Numbered from the stretch's first letter, positions 9,359-18,877 are shown. The stretch: 64,000 nucleotides of DNA from Parabacteroides goldsteinii DSM 19448 = WAL 12034 (GCF_000969835.1 NZ_KQ033912.1:1742675-1806674); one strand, 5' to 3'. Notes: generated from the sequence alone by a model not told the origin. Numbers and translations are program-made.

Positions 9359-12300
9359 TTAAAATTCAACATTTAAACCAAATGAACAAATCCGGTTCTG
9401 CGGATACTGGGCTGCACGACCGTCATCATTACGTTCAGGATCCAAACCATAATATTTTGTAAATGTCAACAAATTATCTCCGGAGAAATAAACTCTGACT
9501 TTCGACATTTTTACCTTATCCGTAACAGATTTAGGCAAAGTATATCCAAAAGTCAAATTCTTCAAGCGGAAATAAGAGGCACTCTGCAAGAAATAACTGT
9601 TTGCTCTTGTATTCTTATTGCCACCCAAATTATCGTTATACAATCTCGGATGTTTTGCATTATAAGGATTTTCCTCTGTCCACATACCTTCTATATACTC
9701 ACGAGTCGGAGCAGAGCCTTGGCGGAAGGGCTGCATCCCCCAATCAGTTGTATACCATTTCTTTCCGGAAACACCTTGTCCTAATAAGGATAAATCAAAA
9801 CCTTTCCAACTTACACCGGCATTTACTGAATATTCAAAACCCGGGAAACGTCCGGACATCGGAATACGGTCGTCGTTATCGATTACACCGTCATTATTTT
9901 GATCCTTATATTTCAAGTCGCCCGGTAATGTATTATCATTAAACTGTTTGGGTGAATTTTTCACTTCATCTTCCGTAGCAAAAACACCGATACATTCCAA
10001 CATATAATATTCATTATAAGGAAGTCCTTCTCTTCTCAGTTTGTACCCATCGATTTCTTCGGCACCAAACTGAGTCAGTTTGTTTCTTGAACGATCGAAA
10101 TAGACACCAGCATTATACTGCAAACCTTTGAAAACGCCGTCTGAAATCATATTATTATAGTTAAATGCAATTTCAAAACCTTTATTTTCAACTTCTCCAT
10201 TATTTACAGTCGGTGCAGAAAGTCCTAATAAATAAGACACCTGTGATGAACGTAAAATATCAGAAGTGGTTTTCTTATACCAGTCAAAAGTCATACTCAA
10301 ACCATTGAATACCTGTAAATCAACACCCACATCAGTAATAGTCGTTGTTTCCCATTTAATATCACGGTTTGCATAAGCTTTTTGCTGATAACCGACTGTT
10401 TCTGTTTTCTTGTCAAACGGATAATTGGAAACACTTTCTATCATAGCCTGATAAGGATACAAACCAATATTCTGATTACCCAATTGTCCCCAAGATGCAC
10501 GCAATTTGGCATTATTCAACCAAGTCAAATTCAAGTTTTTAATAAAATCTTCTTCCGTAAGACGCCAACCGGCAGAGAAAGACGGGAAGATACCCCAGCG
10601 GTTTTCAGAAGAAATACGGGAAGTACCGTCATAACGCATATTTGCTTCAAACAAATAACGTTCTTTAAAGTTATAGTTCAAACGGCCGAATACAGACTGA
10701 ATAGCCCATTCTTCCTGTTTTCCCCCATTAGACCAATTTGCATTAGAACCTGCATCGATAACCGGCAGATCAAAAGCAAACTCTTTCCTATAAGCTTTTA
10801 ACGTTTCATATTTCTCTGACTCCTGGTTGTAACCTGCCATAATACTAAAATTATGATCGGTATTCGGAGTTGTATAATCATATTTTAAATACGTATACAA
10901 ATTCTGATAAAAACGACGTTGATCTTCCACTGTCAGACCATTACTTCCTTTATCCAGATTTCCAGTCTTCACACCTGTATGATAATCATAGACAGGTTCA
11001 TCCGAACCACCCCATTCTTTTGATTTATTAGACTCCAAACGAACGGCGCCTTTTGTATGCCATGTCAAGCCTTTTGCAAGGTTCACTTCAACCCATAATT
11101 GAGCATTAATGTCAAAATTCTGGAATTTCTTTGATGTATTCGATGCAATAATGGCAGGCATATTTTTATTATGATCTTCATGCGGATAAGCAGAGCCTGT
11201 CCAACGACGCACTCCGGAACCATCATCCGGCAACCACGGCATATAAGTCGGAGCTTGTGACATCGTTGACAACAAAACATCATCCTGTCCCTGACGCGGC
11301 TGAGTACGATCTCCATACATCATACTGGTGTAAGTACCGATCTTGATGAAATCAGTAATCTGAGAAGTCAAATCTACCGTCGCATTATATTTCTGATATT
11401 CAAACCCTTTTAATGTACCCGGTTGATTTACAAAATTCAAAGCTACATTATAAGTTGTTTTCCCTGAATTTCCTGCAACGGACAAGTTATGATTCTGTAC
11501 GACAGCCGTCCTGAACATATAATCGAGCCAATCGAAATTCGGATACTGGTCACTTCCTCCGCCATTTCGATATGCATCGATCTGTTCTTGTGTATAAGCT
11601 TTGCCCGTACCTGAATTTTTCTGTGCCAAATTATATAATTCCATATATTCGACAGAGTTAGTCACCAGATCATACATACGAGTCGGATTATATAAACCTA
11701 CGTTCCCATGATATGAAATATGAGCTTTACCATCCCCCAGGTCCGCCCCCTGTTTAGTTGTAACAAGAATCACCCCATTCGCTGCACGAGCACCATAGAT
11801 CGCAGCAGATGCAGCGTCCTTCAGTACCGAAACACTTTCAATTACACTCGGGTCCAGATTGGAAATACTACCGGGAACACCATTAATTAAAACCAACGGA
11901 TCGGAACCTGCACTTGAGAAAGTACCCTGACCACGTACACGGAAAGAAGTAGACTCATCCCCCGGAGTACCCAGTCCTTGATTTACACGCAACCCAGGAA
12001 CCTGCCCCTGTAACATTGTCGCCGTATTCGTTACCGGACGTTTAGACATCTCTTCACCGGTTACAGCCGTTACCGCACCTGTCAGATTCAATTTTTTCTG
12101 CGTACCGAAACCAACCACAACGACTTCATCCAAAGCCTGTGAATCTTCTTTCAAGATAACAGAGATAACCGACTTATTTCCAACCGGAATAGTTTGTTCT
12201 ATATAACCTATATAGGAGATCTTCAATGTAGCTCCGTCAGGAACATCCAATGTAAAGTTTCCGTCCACATCTGTAACCGTACCGATTGTCGTTCCATCCA

Positions 12301-12757
12301 CTACTACGTTTGCCCCGATAACAGGTTCATTATTTGCATCCAAAACACGACCAGTGATCCGTTTAGTCTGTTGCATCACTGACTCCGGTCCAACTTTTCC
12401 GGCACGAGTAATCACAATATGACGATCGTTGATTTCATACCGTACATTCCGTCCGTTAAACAACACAGCCAATACTTCATTGATCGATTTATTATCGAGA
12501 GAAACAGACACTTTTTCATCCAGATTCAGGTCTTTCACATCCAGACTGAATGAAAATTCACTTTGGCTCTTGATGGATTCAATAGCCTCACGAATCGTGG
12601 CATTTTTAAGATTTAAGGAAAGCATATGTTCAGTCGCATACGTGCTTGCACTTAATGTAAGCGTCCCGGCAACAAGAAATACACCGGCAAGATTGGCCAG
12701 ACGTCCTGCTCTTGTAGCCAATAAGTCCTGAACAGATTTTCTAAATGTTTTTTTCAT
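9359..12757 (-). CDS. susC-like: SusC/RagA-family TonB-dependent transporter with STN domain (locus A)
   Basis: A 1132-residue outer-membrane barrel. After the signal region, an STN (secretin/TonB short N-terminal) domain spans about 42-117; it contacts the FecR anti-sigma factor. A carboxypeptidase-D-like regulatory domain follows (about 130-206, GRVLDANNEPVIGANV), then the TonB-dependent plug (VVVVGFGTQKK, with VLKDAASAAIYGARAANGV near 310-330), then the barrel, ending in the aromatic tail GLNVEF. The STN domain marks it as a signalling transporter, matching the fecR gene upstream. Transport of an oligosaccharide or similar ligand is inferred from the family; the substrate cannot be read from the sequence. 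Confidence 0.95.
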   Translation of the reverse strand: MKKTFRKSVQDLLATRAGRLANLAGVFLVAGTLTLSASTYATEHMLSLNLKNATIREAIESIKSQSEFSFSLDVKDLNLDEKVSVSLDNKSINEVLAVLFNGRNVRYEINDRHIVITRAGKVGPESVMQQTKRITGRVLDANNEPVIGANVVVDGTTIGTVTDVDGNFTLDVPDGATLKISYIGYIEQTIPVGNKSVISVILKEDSQALDEVVVVGFGTQKKLNLTGAVTAVTGEEMSKRPVTNTATMLQGQVPGLRVNQGLGTPGDESTSFRVRGQGTFSSAGSDPLVLINGVPGSISNLDPSVIESVSVLKDAASAAIYGARAANGVILVTTKQGADLGDGKAHISYHGNVGLYNPTRMYDLVTNSVEYMELYNLAQKNSGTGKAYTQEQIDAYRNGGGSDQYPNFDWLDYMFRTAVVQNHNLSVAGNSGKTTYNVALNFVNQPGTLKGFEYQKYNATVDLTSQITDFIKIGTYTSMMYGDRTQPRQGQDDVLLSTMSQAPTYMPWLPDDGSGVRRWTGSAYPHEDHNKNMPAIIASNTSKKFQNFDINAQLWVEVNLAKGLTWHTKGAVRLESNKSKEWGGSDEPVYDYHTGVKTGNLDKGSNGLTVEDQRRFYQNLYTYLKYDYTTPNTDHNFSIMAGYNQESEKYETLKAYRKEFAFDLPVIDAGSNANWSNGGKQEEWAIQSVFGRLNYNFKERYLFEANMRYDGTSRISSENRWGIFPSFSAGWRLTEEDFIKNLNLTWLNNAKLRASWGQLGNQNIGLYPYQAMIESVSNYPFDKKTETVGYQQKAYANRDIKWETTTITDVGVDLQVFNGLSMTFDWYKKTTSDILRSSQVSYLLGLSAPTVNNGEVENKGFEIAFNYNNMISDGVFKGLQYNAGVYFDRSRNKLTQFGAEEIDGYKLRREGLPYNEYYMLECIGVFATEDEVKNSPKQFNDNTLPGDLKYKDQNNDGVIDNDDRIPMSGRFPGFEYSVNAGVSWKGFDLSLLGQGVSGKKWYTTDWGMQPFRQGSAPTREYIEGMWTEENPYNAKHPRLYNDNLGGNKNTRANSYFLQSASYFRLKNLTFGYTLPKSVTDKVKMSKVRVYFSGDNLLTFTKYYGLDPERNDDGRAAQYPQNRICSFGLNVEF

Positions 12758-12799
12758 ACTTCACTTGTTTAAGATTTAACTTTTAATTACTTAAGAAAT

Positions 12800-12826
12800 G
12801 GGGTATCTACGGTTATTACCCCTTTT
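12800..12826 (+). terminator. Plus-oriented hairpin in the fecR-susC gap (locus A); candidate end of an antisense RNA
   Basis: A six-bp GC-rich stem (GGGGTA 12800-12805, TACCCC 12817-12822) with an 11-nt loop is followed by TTTTGTT on the plus strand. No plus-strand gene precedes it. The other three loci have a stronger version at the same place, which makes this weak one more credible. It would terminate an RNA antisense to the susC leader. Confidence 0.4.
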
Positions 12827-12878
12827 GTTAGATTTGCTTTTACTTCATTCACATTCATTTTAAAGATTAGACTTAATG

Positions 12879-13877
12879 TTATTTATAAATTCTAATAAGT
12901 TCCGGCTTTACCTCATATCTGAATTTATTTCCGGAGGATAATATTTCCAAAACTTTTTCGACGGTTACGTTCTCTTGAAAATCCGAATAGTAAACTATCC
13001 TCTTCAAAGATTCTTTCTCTATCCGGACAGGTATATCATACAGGCGTTGCAGTTCTTTAGCTATTTCTTCCAACGACACTTTGTCAAATATCATCGCTCC
13101 ATTCCGCCAGTTCTCTATATGGCTGGCATCCACCGAATCGACTTGCATTGCCAGATCTGCCTTCCTTAATGTGAACCGCTGGTTCGGTTTCAGCACGACC
13201 GGGGCGGCATCGGCCAGAAAATTTCCGACCCTTACCGCTCCTTCTTTGAGGGTTACTTTCACCTCAGAGTCTTCTTCATAGGATTTCAGATTGAACTTTG
13301 TACCGAGTACTTTAACTGATAAATTGCCGGTATTCACCACAAAGGGTAATTCTTCATTCTTGCTTACTTCAAAATATCCTTCCCCCGATAATGCCACATT
13401 TCTTGATTCCTTCGCAAAATTTGAATCATACTTAACTTTACTTCCGGCATTTAACCAAACAACAGAGCCATCCGGGAATGTAACTTTAGATTTTGCCCCA
13501 GCAGGAACCTCTACTACATATTCTTTGTATTCCTCAACCGCTTCCACTGCCGTTTTCTCCGATTGCCATAAAAAGAATAGAGAAGAAATACCGCAGAGCA
13601 AAAAGACAATCGCCACAGCAGAAACTCTGAATGCATACTTATAGAAGTTTATCCGGTTGGATGATTTATTTTCCTTTTTAAATTTGCTGATAGCTTTTTC
13701 TACATTAAAATCATCCGCATTAGATACAATACCGCCTGCTTTCCAGACAGCAACCGCATCATGGAAATAAGTCCTGTTCTCCGGAGCCTCTTCGATCCAT
13801 TGCCGTAAAGCGGCATGACCTTCAGCATCTAAAGTGCCATTCAGGAATGATTGTATGTAATTGTCTATTTGATCCAT
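12879..13877 (-). CDS. FecR-family anti-sigma factor (locus A)
   Basis: A 332-residue inner-membrane protein. A cytoplasmic N-terminal segment (about 1-85) would hold the sigma factor, one transmembrane helix spans about 87-109 (VAIVFLLCGISSLFFLW), and the periplasmic FecR domain follows (about 125-225, VTFPDGSVVWLNAGSKVKY) with a C-terminal DUF4974-type domain (about 260-332). The family relays ligand binding from the SusC STN domain to an ECF sigma factor. It is unusual in having no sigma gene directly upstream: the next gene is the divergent NhaC gene. The only nearby sigma gene is at 6771-7334, beyond susD. Confidence 0.92.
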   Translation of the reverse strand: MDQIDNYIQSFLNGTLDAEGHAALRQWIEEAPENRTYFHDAVAVWKAGGIVSNADDFNVEKAISKFKKENKSSNRINFYKYAFRVSAVAIVFLLCGISSLFFLWQSEKTAVEAVEEYKEYVVEVPAGAKSKVTFPDGSVVWLNAGSKVKYDSNFAKESRNVALSGEGYFEVSKNEELPFVVNTGNLSVKVLGTKFNLKSYEEDSEVKVTLKEGAVRVGNFLADAAPVVLKPNQRFTLRKADLAMQVDSVDASHIENWRNGAMIFDKVSLEEIAKELQRLYDIPVRIEKESLKRIVYYSDFQENVTVEKVLEILSSGNKFRYEVKPELIRIYK

Positions 13878-14038
13878 TTATTCCAATTAAAAGTATATGA
13901 GTTCCTCACTCATTTAATAAAGGCGCAGAAAAAAGGAAGGAGGGTATATGAAGCACTACTTTTTTTATAAGAAAAACGAATATCCCGCAAAAACTTGTAT
14001 AAAACGAAGGCAAGATCCATTTAAAACAAGATTTAATT

Positions 14039-14071
14039 CGTTTTAAACGGGGATAAAGCTCGTTTTAAACG
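14039..14071. repeat. Two CGTTTTAAACG boxes 22 bp apart
   Basis: Identical 11-bp near-palindromes at 14039-14049 and 14061-14071 start 22 bp apart, about two helical turns. Related half-sites (ATAAAACGA at 14000-14008, TTTAAAAC at 14020-14027) lie just before. The arrangement looks like an operator for a dimeric regulator acting on fecR, nhaC or both. The regulator is unknown. Confidence 0.45.
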
Positions 14072-14174
14072 AAAAAATGTTTAACTGCATTCGGGATTTT
14101 GTCAATTTTATTTATTTGGATGATCTGTCATTGGGATAATGAAATCCAGGATATCAATATATACATTATTTTCC

Positions 14175-14182
14175 GTATTTTT
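14175..14182 (+). promoter_or_regulatory. Bacteroidetes -7 box for the nhaC operon
   Basis: TATTTTTG matches the Bacteroidetes -7 consensus TAnnTTTG and lies 33 bp before the ATG at 14216. No convincing TTTG -33 box was found at the right distance. Confidence 0.5.
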
Positions 14183-14215
14183 GCAGGCAAATAATTCATA
14201 AGCATATATATAATA

Positions 14216-15682
14216 ATGGATCATACTCCCAAAAGGATACCCTCTCCCTTACTTTCACTGGTTCCCATACTCGTTTTGGTGGCCCTTCTGTTTGTTACAA
14301 TTCATACTTTTGGCAGTGATGCGCTAAGCGGAGGAAGTCAGGTGGTGTTACTTACGGCAACAGCAGTTTGCTGCCTGATTGCTATGGGATACAGCAAAGT
14401 TCGCTGGAAAGCGATCGAACTGGCGATGGTCAATAATATCTCCGGTGTGGCTACCGCGCTGATCATTCTGTTGATCATCGGTGCTTTATCCGGCAGCTGG
14501 ATGATTAGCGGAGTCGTCCCGACACTGATCTATTACGGGATGCAGATCATTCATCCCAGTTTCTTTCTGGCATCAACCTGTATCATTTGTGCGATCGTAT
14601 CCGTTATGACCGGCAGTTCCTGGACAACAATCGCAACCATCGGGATTGCCCTGCTGGGAATCGGGCAGGCACAGGGATTTGAAGACGGATGGATTGCAGG
14701 GGCGATTATCTCCGGTGCCTATTTCGGGGACAAGATATCTCCGCTCTCGGATACGACGGTCCTCGCCTCTTCGGTAACGGATACCCCTTTGTTCAAGCAT
14801 ATTAAGTATATGATGATCACGACAGTACCGTCCATGATCATTACACTGACAATCTTTACCGTAGCCGGTTTCGCACATGAAGCGACTGCGACCGACCAGA
14901 TTGCCATGTATTCTGCCTCGCTGAAAGAAACTTTCCATATTTCATTATGGCTCCTGATCGTACCCATCATAACAGGGATTCTGATCGCCAAACGTATACC
15001 GTCCATCATCACCCTGTTCATTTCTGCTACATTGGCCGGCATATTCGCCTTATTTTTCCAACCCCACCTGTTACAGGAAATATCCGGCCTGCCGGTTCAG
15101 GATATGCAATCGCAGTTCAAAGGATTGATCATGACTTTCTACGGCAGTACCCAGGTCCAGACGGGGAATCCGGATTTGAATGACCTGGTTTCCACACGCG
15201 GCATGAGCGGTATGATGAATACGATATGGCTAATTATCTGCGCTATGTGTTTTGGAGGTGCCATGACGGCCAGCGGAATGTTGGGAAGCATTACTTCCGT
15301 ATTTATCCGTTTTATGAAACGTACCGTCGGACTGGTTGCTTCAACAGTTGCCTCCGGCCTGTTTCTGAACATCTGCACTGCCGACCAATATATCTCCATC
15401 ATCCTGACCGGTAACATGTTCAAGGATATTTACCAGAAAAAAGGATATGAGAGCCGTTTGTTAAGCCGCACGACAGAAGATGCGGTGACTGTCACCTCTG
15501 TTCTTATCCCCTGGAATACTTGTGGTATGACACAGGCAACCATCCTGGGTGTCGCCACATTCACATATTTACCTTATTGTTTCTTTAATCTAATCAGCCC
15601 GTTAATGAGCATCACAGTTGCTGCCATCGGGTTTAAAATCAAACGGATAAATGAAAAAGCTGAAAGTATCGCTACTGACTAA
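14216..15682 (+). CDS. nhaC: NhaC-family Na+/H+ antiporter
   Basis: A 488-residue integral membrane protein with about eleven to twelve hydrophobic helices, within the normal length range for NhaC. Family signatures include FFLASTCIICAIVSVMTGSSWTT cut across a helix near 118-140, GAYFGDKISPLSDTTVLASS near 168-187, and late helices with CTADQYISIILTGNMF. It should exchange sodium for protons (or a related anion/cation pair) across the inner membrane. The next gene starts inside its last 32 bases, so the two transporters form one operon. This two-gene unit is the only plus-strand interruption in a long minus-strand stretch. Confidence 0.88.
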   Translation: MDHTPKRIPSPLLSLVPILVLVALLFVTIHTFGSDALSGGSQVVLLTATAVCCLIAMGYSKVRWKAIELAMVNNISGVATALIILLIIGALSGSWMISGVVPTLIYYGMQIIHPSFFLASTCIICAIVSVMTGSSWTTIATIGIALLGIGQAQGFEDGWIAGAIISGAYFGDKISPLSDTTVLASSVTDTPLFKHIKYMMITTVPSMIITLTIFTVAGFAHEATATDQIAMYSASLKETFHISLWLLIVPIITGILIAKRIPSIITLFISATLAGIFALFFQPHLLQEISGLPVQDMQSQFKGLIMTFYGSTQVQTGNPDLNDLVSTRGMSGMMNTIWLIICAMCFGGAMTASGMLGSITSVFIRFMKRTVGLVASTVASGLFLNICTADQYISIILTGNMFKDIYQKKGYESRLLSRTTEDAVTVTSVLIPWNTCGMTQATILGVATFTYLPYCFFNLISPLMSITVAAIGFKIKRINEKAESIATD

Positions 15683-16841
15683 AGTAGTCATTGCCATTGC
15701 TGCCGGTGTATTATTCGGCCAGTTTCTACCGAATGGTATCGCACGTATCTTTGTGACCTTCAATTCGTTGTTCGGCAACTTCCTGTCGTTCTCCATCCCC
15801 CTTATCATCCTGGGGCTGGTAACGCCTGCTATCGGCGATTTAGGGAAAGGTGCCGGAAAACTACTGGCCATTACGGCTTTGATAGCTTACGGCTCGACTA
15901 TATTTTCAGGCTTCTTTACCTTTTTCAGCAGTTCGGCGATCTTTCCTCATATCCTGCCGGCCAATGCGGAGTTGACAGCCATGGATAACCCGGAAGATTT
16001 CATGCTGACGCCCTACTTTACGGTAGCCATGCCGCCTCTGATGGATGTAATGACGGCCCTGCTCCTATCATTCACAATCGGTCTGGGACTGTCCTATATC
16101 AGCGGCAATACACTGCGGGAGGCATTTAATGACTTCCAGAAAATTATCACCATATTGATCGAAGCGGTAATCATCCCGTTGCTTCCCCTGCATATTTTCG
16201 GTATTTTCCTGAATATGACAGTCAGCGGCCAGGTAATGAGTATCATAACGATGTTCCTGAAAGTGATCATTGTGATATTCGTGCTCCACGTGTTGCTTTT
16301 GCTCATCCAGTTTACGGTAGCCGGAAGTATCAGCGGCAGGAATCCGTTCCGGCTGTTAAAGAATATGCTGCCGGCTTATGCCACCGCATTAGGGACTCAA
16401 TCGTCTGCCGCCACTATTCCCGTGACACTTGCCCAGACGGTAAAGAACGGTGTCCGCGAGGCAATTGCTATTTTTGTCGTGCCTCTCTGCGCGACCATCC
16501 ATCTTTCCGGAAGTACGATGAAGATCACGGCCTGCGCTATGGCGATCATGTACATGGCCGGAGAACCGGTCACCTTTGCCGGAATGGCGGGGTTCATCAT
16601 GATGCTGGGTATAACGATGGTAGCCGCACCGGGAGTTCCGGGAGGAGCGATCATGGCAGCATTGGGATTGCTACAAAGTATGCTCGGTTTCAATGAGACA
16701 TTGCAGGCGCTGATGATCGCACTTTACATTGCAATGGATAGTTTCGGAACAGCCTGCAATGTAACCGGAGACGGTGCCATTGCGATTGTTGTAGATAAGA
16801 TTGCCGGAAAACAACAGACTTCGCCCGACATCACCGAATAG
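15651..16841 (+). CDS. Dicarboxylate/amino acid:cation symporter (DAACS family)
   Basis: A 396-residue membrane protein with the glutamate-transporter fold: the N-terminal helices include VLFGQFLPNGIARIF, the substrate-site hairpin carries the serine-rich TALGTQSSAATIPVT near 242-256, and the late helix has MDSFGTACNVTGDGA near 363-377, matching the NMDGT-type sodium site in altered form. It probably imports an amino acid or dicarboxylate with sodium. It overlaps the nhaC gene by 32 bases, suggesting translational coupling; the partner could recycle the sodium brought in. The substrate is not predictable. Confidence 0.85.
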   Translation: MKKLKVSLLTKVVIAIAAGVLFGQFLPNGIARIFVTFNSLFGNFLSFSIPLIILGLVTPAIGDLGKGAGKLLAITALIAYGSTIFSGFFTFFSSSAIFPHILPANAELTAMDNPEDFMLTPYFTVAMPPLMDVMTALLLSFTIGLGLSYISGNTLREAFNDFQKIITILIEAVIIPLLPLHIFGIFLNMTVSGQVMSIITMFLKVIIVIFVLHVLLLLIQFTVAGSISGRNPFRLLKNMLPAYATALGTQSSAATIPVTLAQTVKNGVREAIAIFVVPLCATIHLSGSTMKITACAMAIMYMAGEPVTFAGMAGFIMMLGITMVAAPGVPGGAIMAALGLLQSMLGFNETLQALMIALYIAMDSFGTACNVTGDGAIAIVVDKIAGKQQTSPDITE

Positions 16842-16896
16842 TTTTTCAGGAGACATCACATTATTCATTGAAAGTCTTCCCAATGAATAATAAAAA

Positions 16897-16930
16897 AGAG
16901 GTACGTCTATTTTGATTTAGACGTACCTCT
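16897..16930. terminator. Perfect 13-bp hairpin between convergent genes
   Basis: Arms 16897-16909 (AGAGGTACGTCTA) and 16918-16930 pair perfectly around an 8-nt loop. On the minus strand the stem is followed by TTTTTTATTATTC, a good T-run for the opposite direction. It most likely ends the exonuclease transcript and may also serve the symporter gene. Confidence 0.65.
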
Positions 16931-16940
16931 AAATTCATTT

Positions 16941-16974
16941 ACACCTACCTCTAAATCGAATTAGACCTAGGTGT
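16941..16974. repeat. Second, imperfect hairpin next to the terminator
   Basis: ACACCTA at 16941-16947 pairs with TAGGTGT at 16968-16974. The inner parts also pair, with a two-base mismatch, around ATCGAA. The ACCTCTAA core repeats the end of the first hairpin (ACCTCTAAA at 16925-16933), so the two stems share sequence and may have arisen by local duplication. Confidence 0.45.
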
Positions 16975-16987
16975 ATCCGAAAAACCT

Positions 16988-17515
16988 TTATAATAATTCC
17001 TGTAAAGTATTTACACCTTTTTCCCGCATCATTGTAATAGCGATATGTGCACAGGCATAGGCATCCGCCATTGCATGATGGTGATTCTTCAAGTCATATC
17101 CGCAATAGGCAGCCACAGTATGTAGCTGATGGTTCACCAGAAAAGGATACATTTTTCGTGACAGCCGGCAGGTACAATAGAACTGATATTTGGGATAGGC
17201 CAGTTCGTAGGCCATATGTGCAGCTTTCAGGCATCCTTCATCGAAAGGGCTGTTATGGGCAACCAGTGGCAAATCGGCAACCTTCGGCGCAATTTTCGCC
17301 CAGACTTCTTCAAAGTCAGGTGCCTCATTCGTATCTTCCGGTGTCAGTCCGTGAACAGCCGTTGTCCACTGAGTATAATAGTTAGGATACGGGCGGATCA
17401 GGCTATACACCTGATCGATCACATGATTATCTTCCATAATGACAATCCCGACACTGCATACACTACTGCGTTTCCCATTGGCGGTCTCAAAATCTATTGC
17501 GGCAAAGCGTTCCAT
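16988..17515 (-). CDS. DnaQ-like 3'-5' exonuclease (DEDDh)
   Basis: A 175-residue protein, the size of a stand-alone DEDDh exonuclease domain. Exo I is AAIDFETANG (metal-binding Asp and Glu), Exo II is LVAHNSPFDEGCL, and Exo III is HHHAMADAYACA with the general-base His and Asp. It would trim 3' ends of DNA or RNA in the cytoplasm; members of this size are often annotated as the DNA polymerase III epsilon subunit. An upstream in-frame ATG at 17539 would add eight residues, but a -7 promoter box lies across that position, so the ATG at 17515 is chosen. Confidence 0.88.
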   Translation of the reverse strand: MERFAAIDFETANGKRSSVCSVGIVIMEDNHVIDQVYSLIRPYPNYYTQWTTAVHGLTPEDTNEAPDFEEVWAKIAPKVADLPLVAHNSPFDEGCLKAAHMAYELAYPKYQFYCTCRLSRKMYPFLVNHQLHTVAAYCGYDLKNHHHAMADAYACAHIAITMMREKGVNTLQELL

Positions 17516-17536
17516 ATTCCTTGTTTCTTTATCTGG

Positions 17537-17544
17537 CAAAGATA
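17537..17544 (-). promoter_or_regulatory. -7 box for the exonuclease gene
   Basis: On the minus strand this reads TATCTTTG, a full match to TAnnTTTG, 21 bp upstream of the chosen ATG at 17515. It rules out the longer start at 17539. No -33 box is evident. Confidence 0.6.
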
Positions 17545-17623
17545 ATAATATAACGTGAATTACTTTTCTTTATGAAAGGCACCTATTTCTTTCCACACAA
17601 TGTTTCTTGATTTTATTAGAGAC

Positions 17624-17670
17624 AAAAAGGAGATTTATCTCCGGCTTCATCGGGATAATCTCCTTTTTTA
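17624..17670 (-). terminator. Terminator of locus B
   Basis: On the minus strand GGAGATTATC and GATAAATCTCC form a long stem around a GC-rich loop, followed by TTTTTGTC. It lies about 35 bp after the metallophosphoesterase stop at 17705. Confidence 0.75.
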
Positions 17671-17704
17671 ATTTTCCGTATAGGGACAACAATAGATAAT
17701 CTGT

Positions 17705-18877
17705 TTATTTTGCGATTAATGTTATCTGATCAACCATCTTTCCTTCCAGATCCATTACTTTTAATTCCAGCTTATTATCTTTCGTAACACCTTTTACCAC
17801 TGTTTTGTGGGCATTGTCTATTACAGGAAACTTCACAGAAGATGTCGGCTTATTATTAAAATAATGATGTAAATGGCCACTCAGCATGACATCGACATTT
17901 GCATTATTCAGAACAGGGACAAATTTTTCCAGGACCTCTTTTTGTCCATGCCATAACCTTTTGTCAGGCAACGGAGGCATATGTGCAATAACCACTCTGT
18001 ATTTTGCCTCTGTAAAATCTTTTGATTTTACAGCTTCTACCAACCATTTAGCCTGTTCCGTCCGATAATTATCATAATCAGTTATGCCACTATATTCAAT
18101 ATCCGAATCCGGTTTATCTTCACCTGTATCCAGGAAAATATAACAGATCGGACCCTGGCGAAGCAGGAAATACAAATGCGGCTCCTTCGGTGAGAAATAA
18201 TGCTGGAAGAAAGTTGCGAAAATACCGCGGGTTTCATGATTTCCACGGGCATAATACATAGGCGTTTCCTTGGCAAACATATCGATCGATACATCCATGA
18301 AACCAGTAAACAATTCTTCTTCATTTTTCAACTGACTCAACATATCCCCATTGAAAATCACCATATCCGTATTTTTATAATCAGCCACCTTCAATAATTG
18401 AGGAATATCATCCGTACGACCGTGAATATCATTAATCATAACAAAGGATGTCTCCGGTTTATTCCGGTCATTGGTTGTAAAGATTAATGGTTCAGCTCCA
18501 TAAACATCAGTCGCAGCAACCTTACCATACATAACTTCCACCCCCTGGTGATCCAGTACTTCCTGCGAATATACCCGGTAACGGTATTTTGTACCGGGAG
18601 TCAAACCGGTTATTTTCACAGCATGCAATAACGATGTATTTTTTACTCCATTAGTCGAGTCAAAATATTTCGGCCGTTCCTGTTGATAATAATCACTATT
18701 GTCATCCGGTGCCAGTTCTACCCATCCGACAGACGGCTTGCCTACCATCCATACAACCGTTACTTCCGTTTCCTTCAAATTTTGAAGATACGGACCATGC
18801 TTTATTGTAATACGATCTTGTGCAAAACCAAGCACAGAAATACAGATACAGATCAAACTTAAAAATAGCCTTTTCAT
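17705..18877 (-). CDS. Secreted calcineurin-like metallophosphoesterase with FN3-like N-terminal domain
   Basis: A 390-residue protein with a signal peptide (MKRLFLSLICICISVLGFAQ). Residues about 25-125 look like the fibronectin-type domain that precedes purple-acid-phosphatase-like enzymes (HGPYLQNLKETEVTVVW). The catalytic domain shows the metallophosphatase series in order: DIHG, NGDML, RGNHETR, IAHMPP and SGHLHHYF. It should hydrolyse phosphate esters outside the inner membrane. The ATG at 18877 lies 10 bases after the susD stop, the normal operon spacing; an upstream ATG at 18904 would overlap susD. As the only enzyme in locus B, it suggests a phosphorylated ligand, or phosphate release during uptake. 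Confidence 0.85.
   Translation of the reverse strand: MKRLFLSLICICISVLGFAQDRITIKHGPYLQNLKETEVTVVWMVGKPSVGWVELAPDDNSDYYQQERPKYFDSTNGVKNTSLLHAVKITGLTPGTKYRYRVYSQEVLDHQGVEVMYGKVAATDVYGAEPLIFTTNDRNKPETSFVMINDIHGRTDDIPQLLKVADYKNTDMVIFNGDMLSQLKNEEELFTGFMDVSIDMFAKETPMYYARGNHETRGIFATFFQHYFSPKEPHLYFLLRQGPICYIFLDTGEDKPDSDIEYSGITDYDNYRTEQAKWLVEAVKSKDFTEAKYRVVIAHMPPLPDKRLWHGQKEVLEKFVPVLNNANVDVMLSGHLHHYFNNKPTSSVKFPVIDNAHKTVVKGVTKDNKLELKVMDLEGKMVDQITLIAK

Larger units (their letters stand above)
13878..14215. other. Divergent intergenic region between fecR (locus A) and nhaC
   Basis: A 338-bp gap with no credible gene. It holds a small hairpin (ATGAGT/ACTCAT, 13897-13913), two copies of CGTTTTAAACG at 14039-14049 and 14061-14071 with degenerate relatives just before them, and a -7 box for the nhaC gene at 14175-14182. 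No clear promoter for fecR was found. Confidence 0.6.

Noticed and set aside
17516..17539. Longer start for the exonuclease
   Set aside because: A TAnnTTTG promoter box overlaps the upstream ATG, so it should not be in the mRNA.
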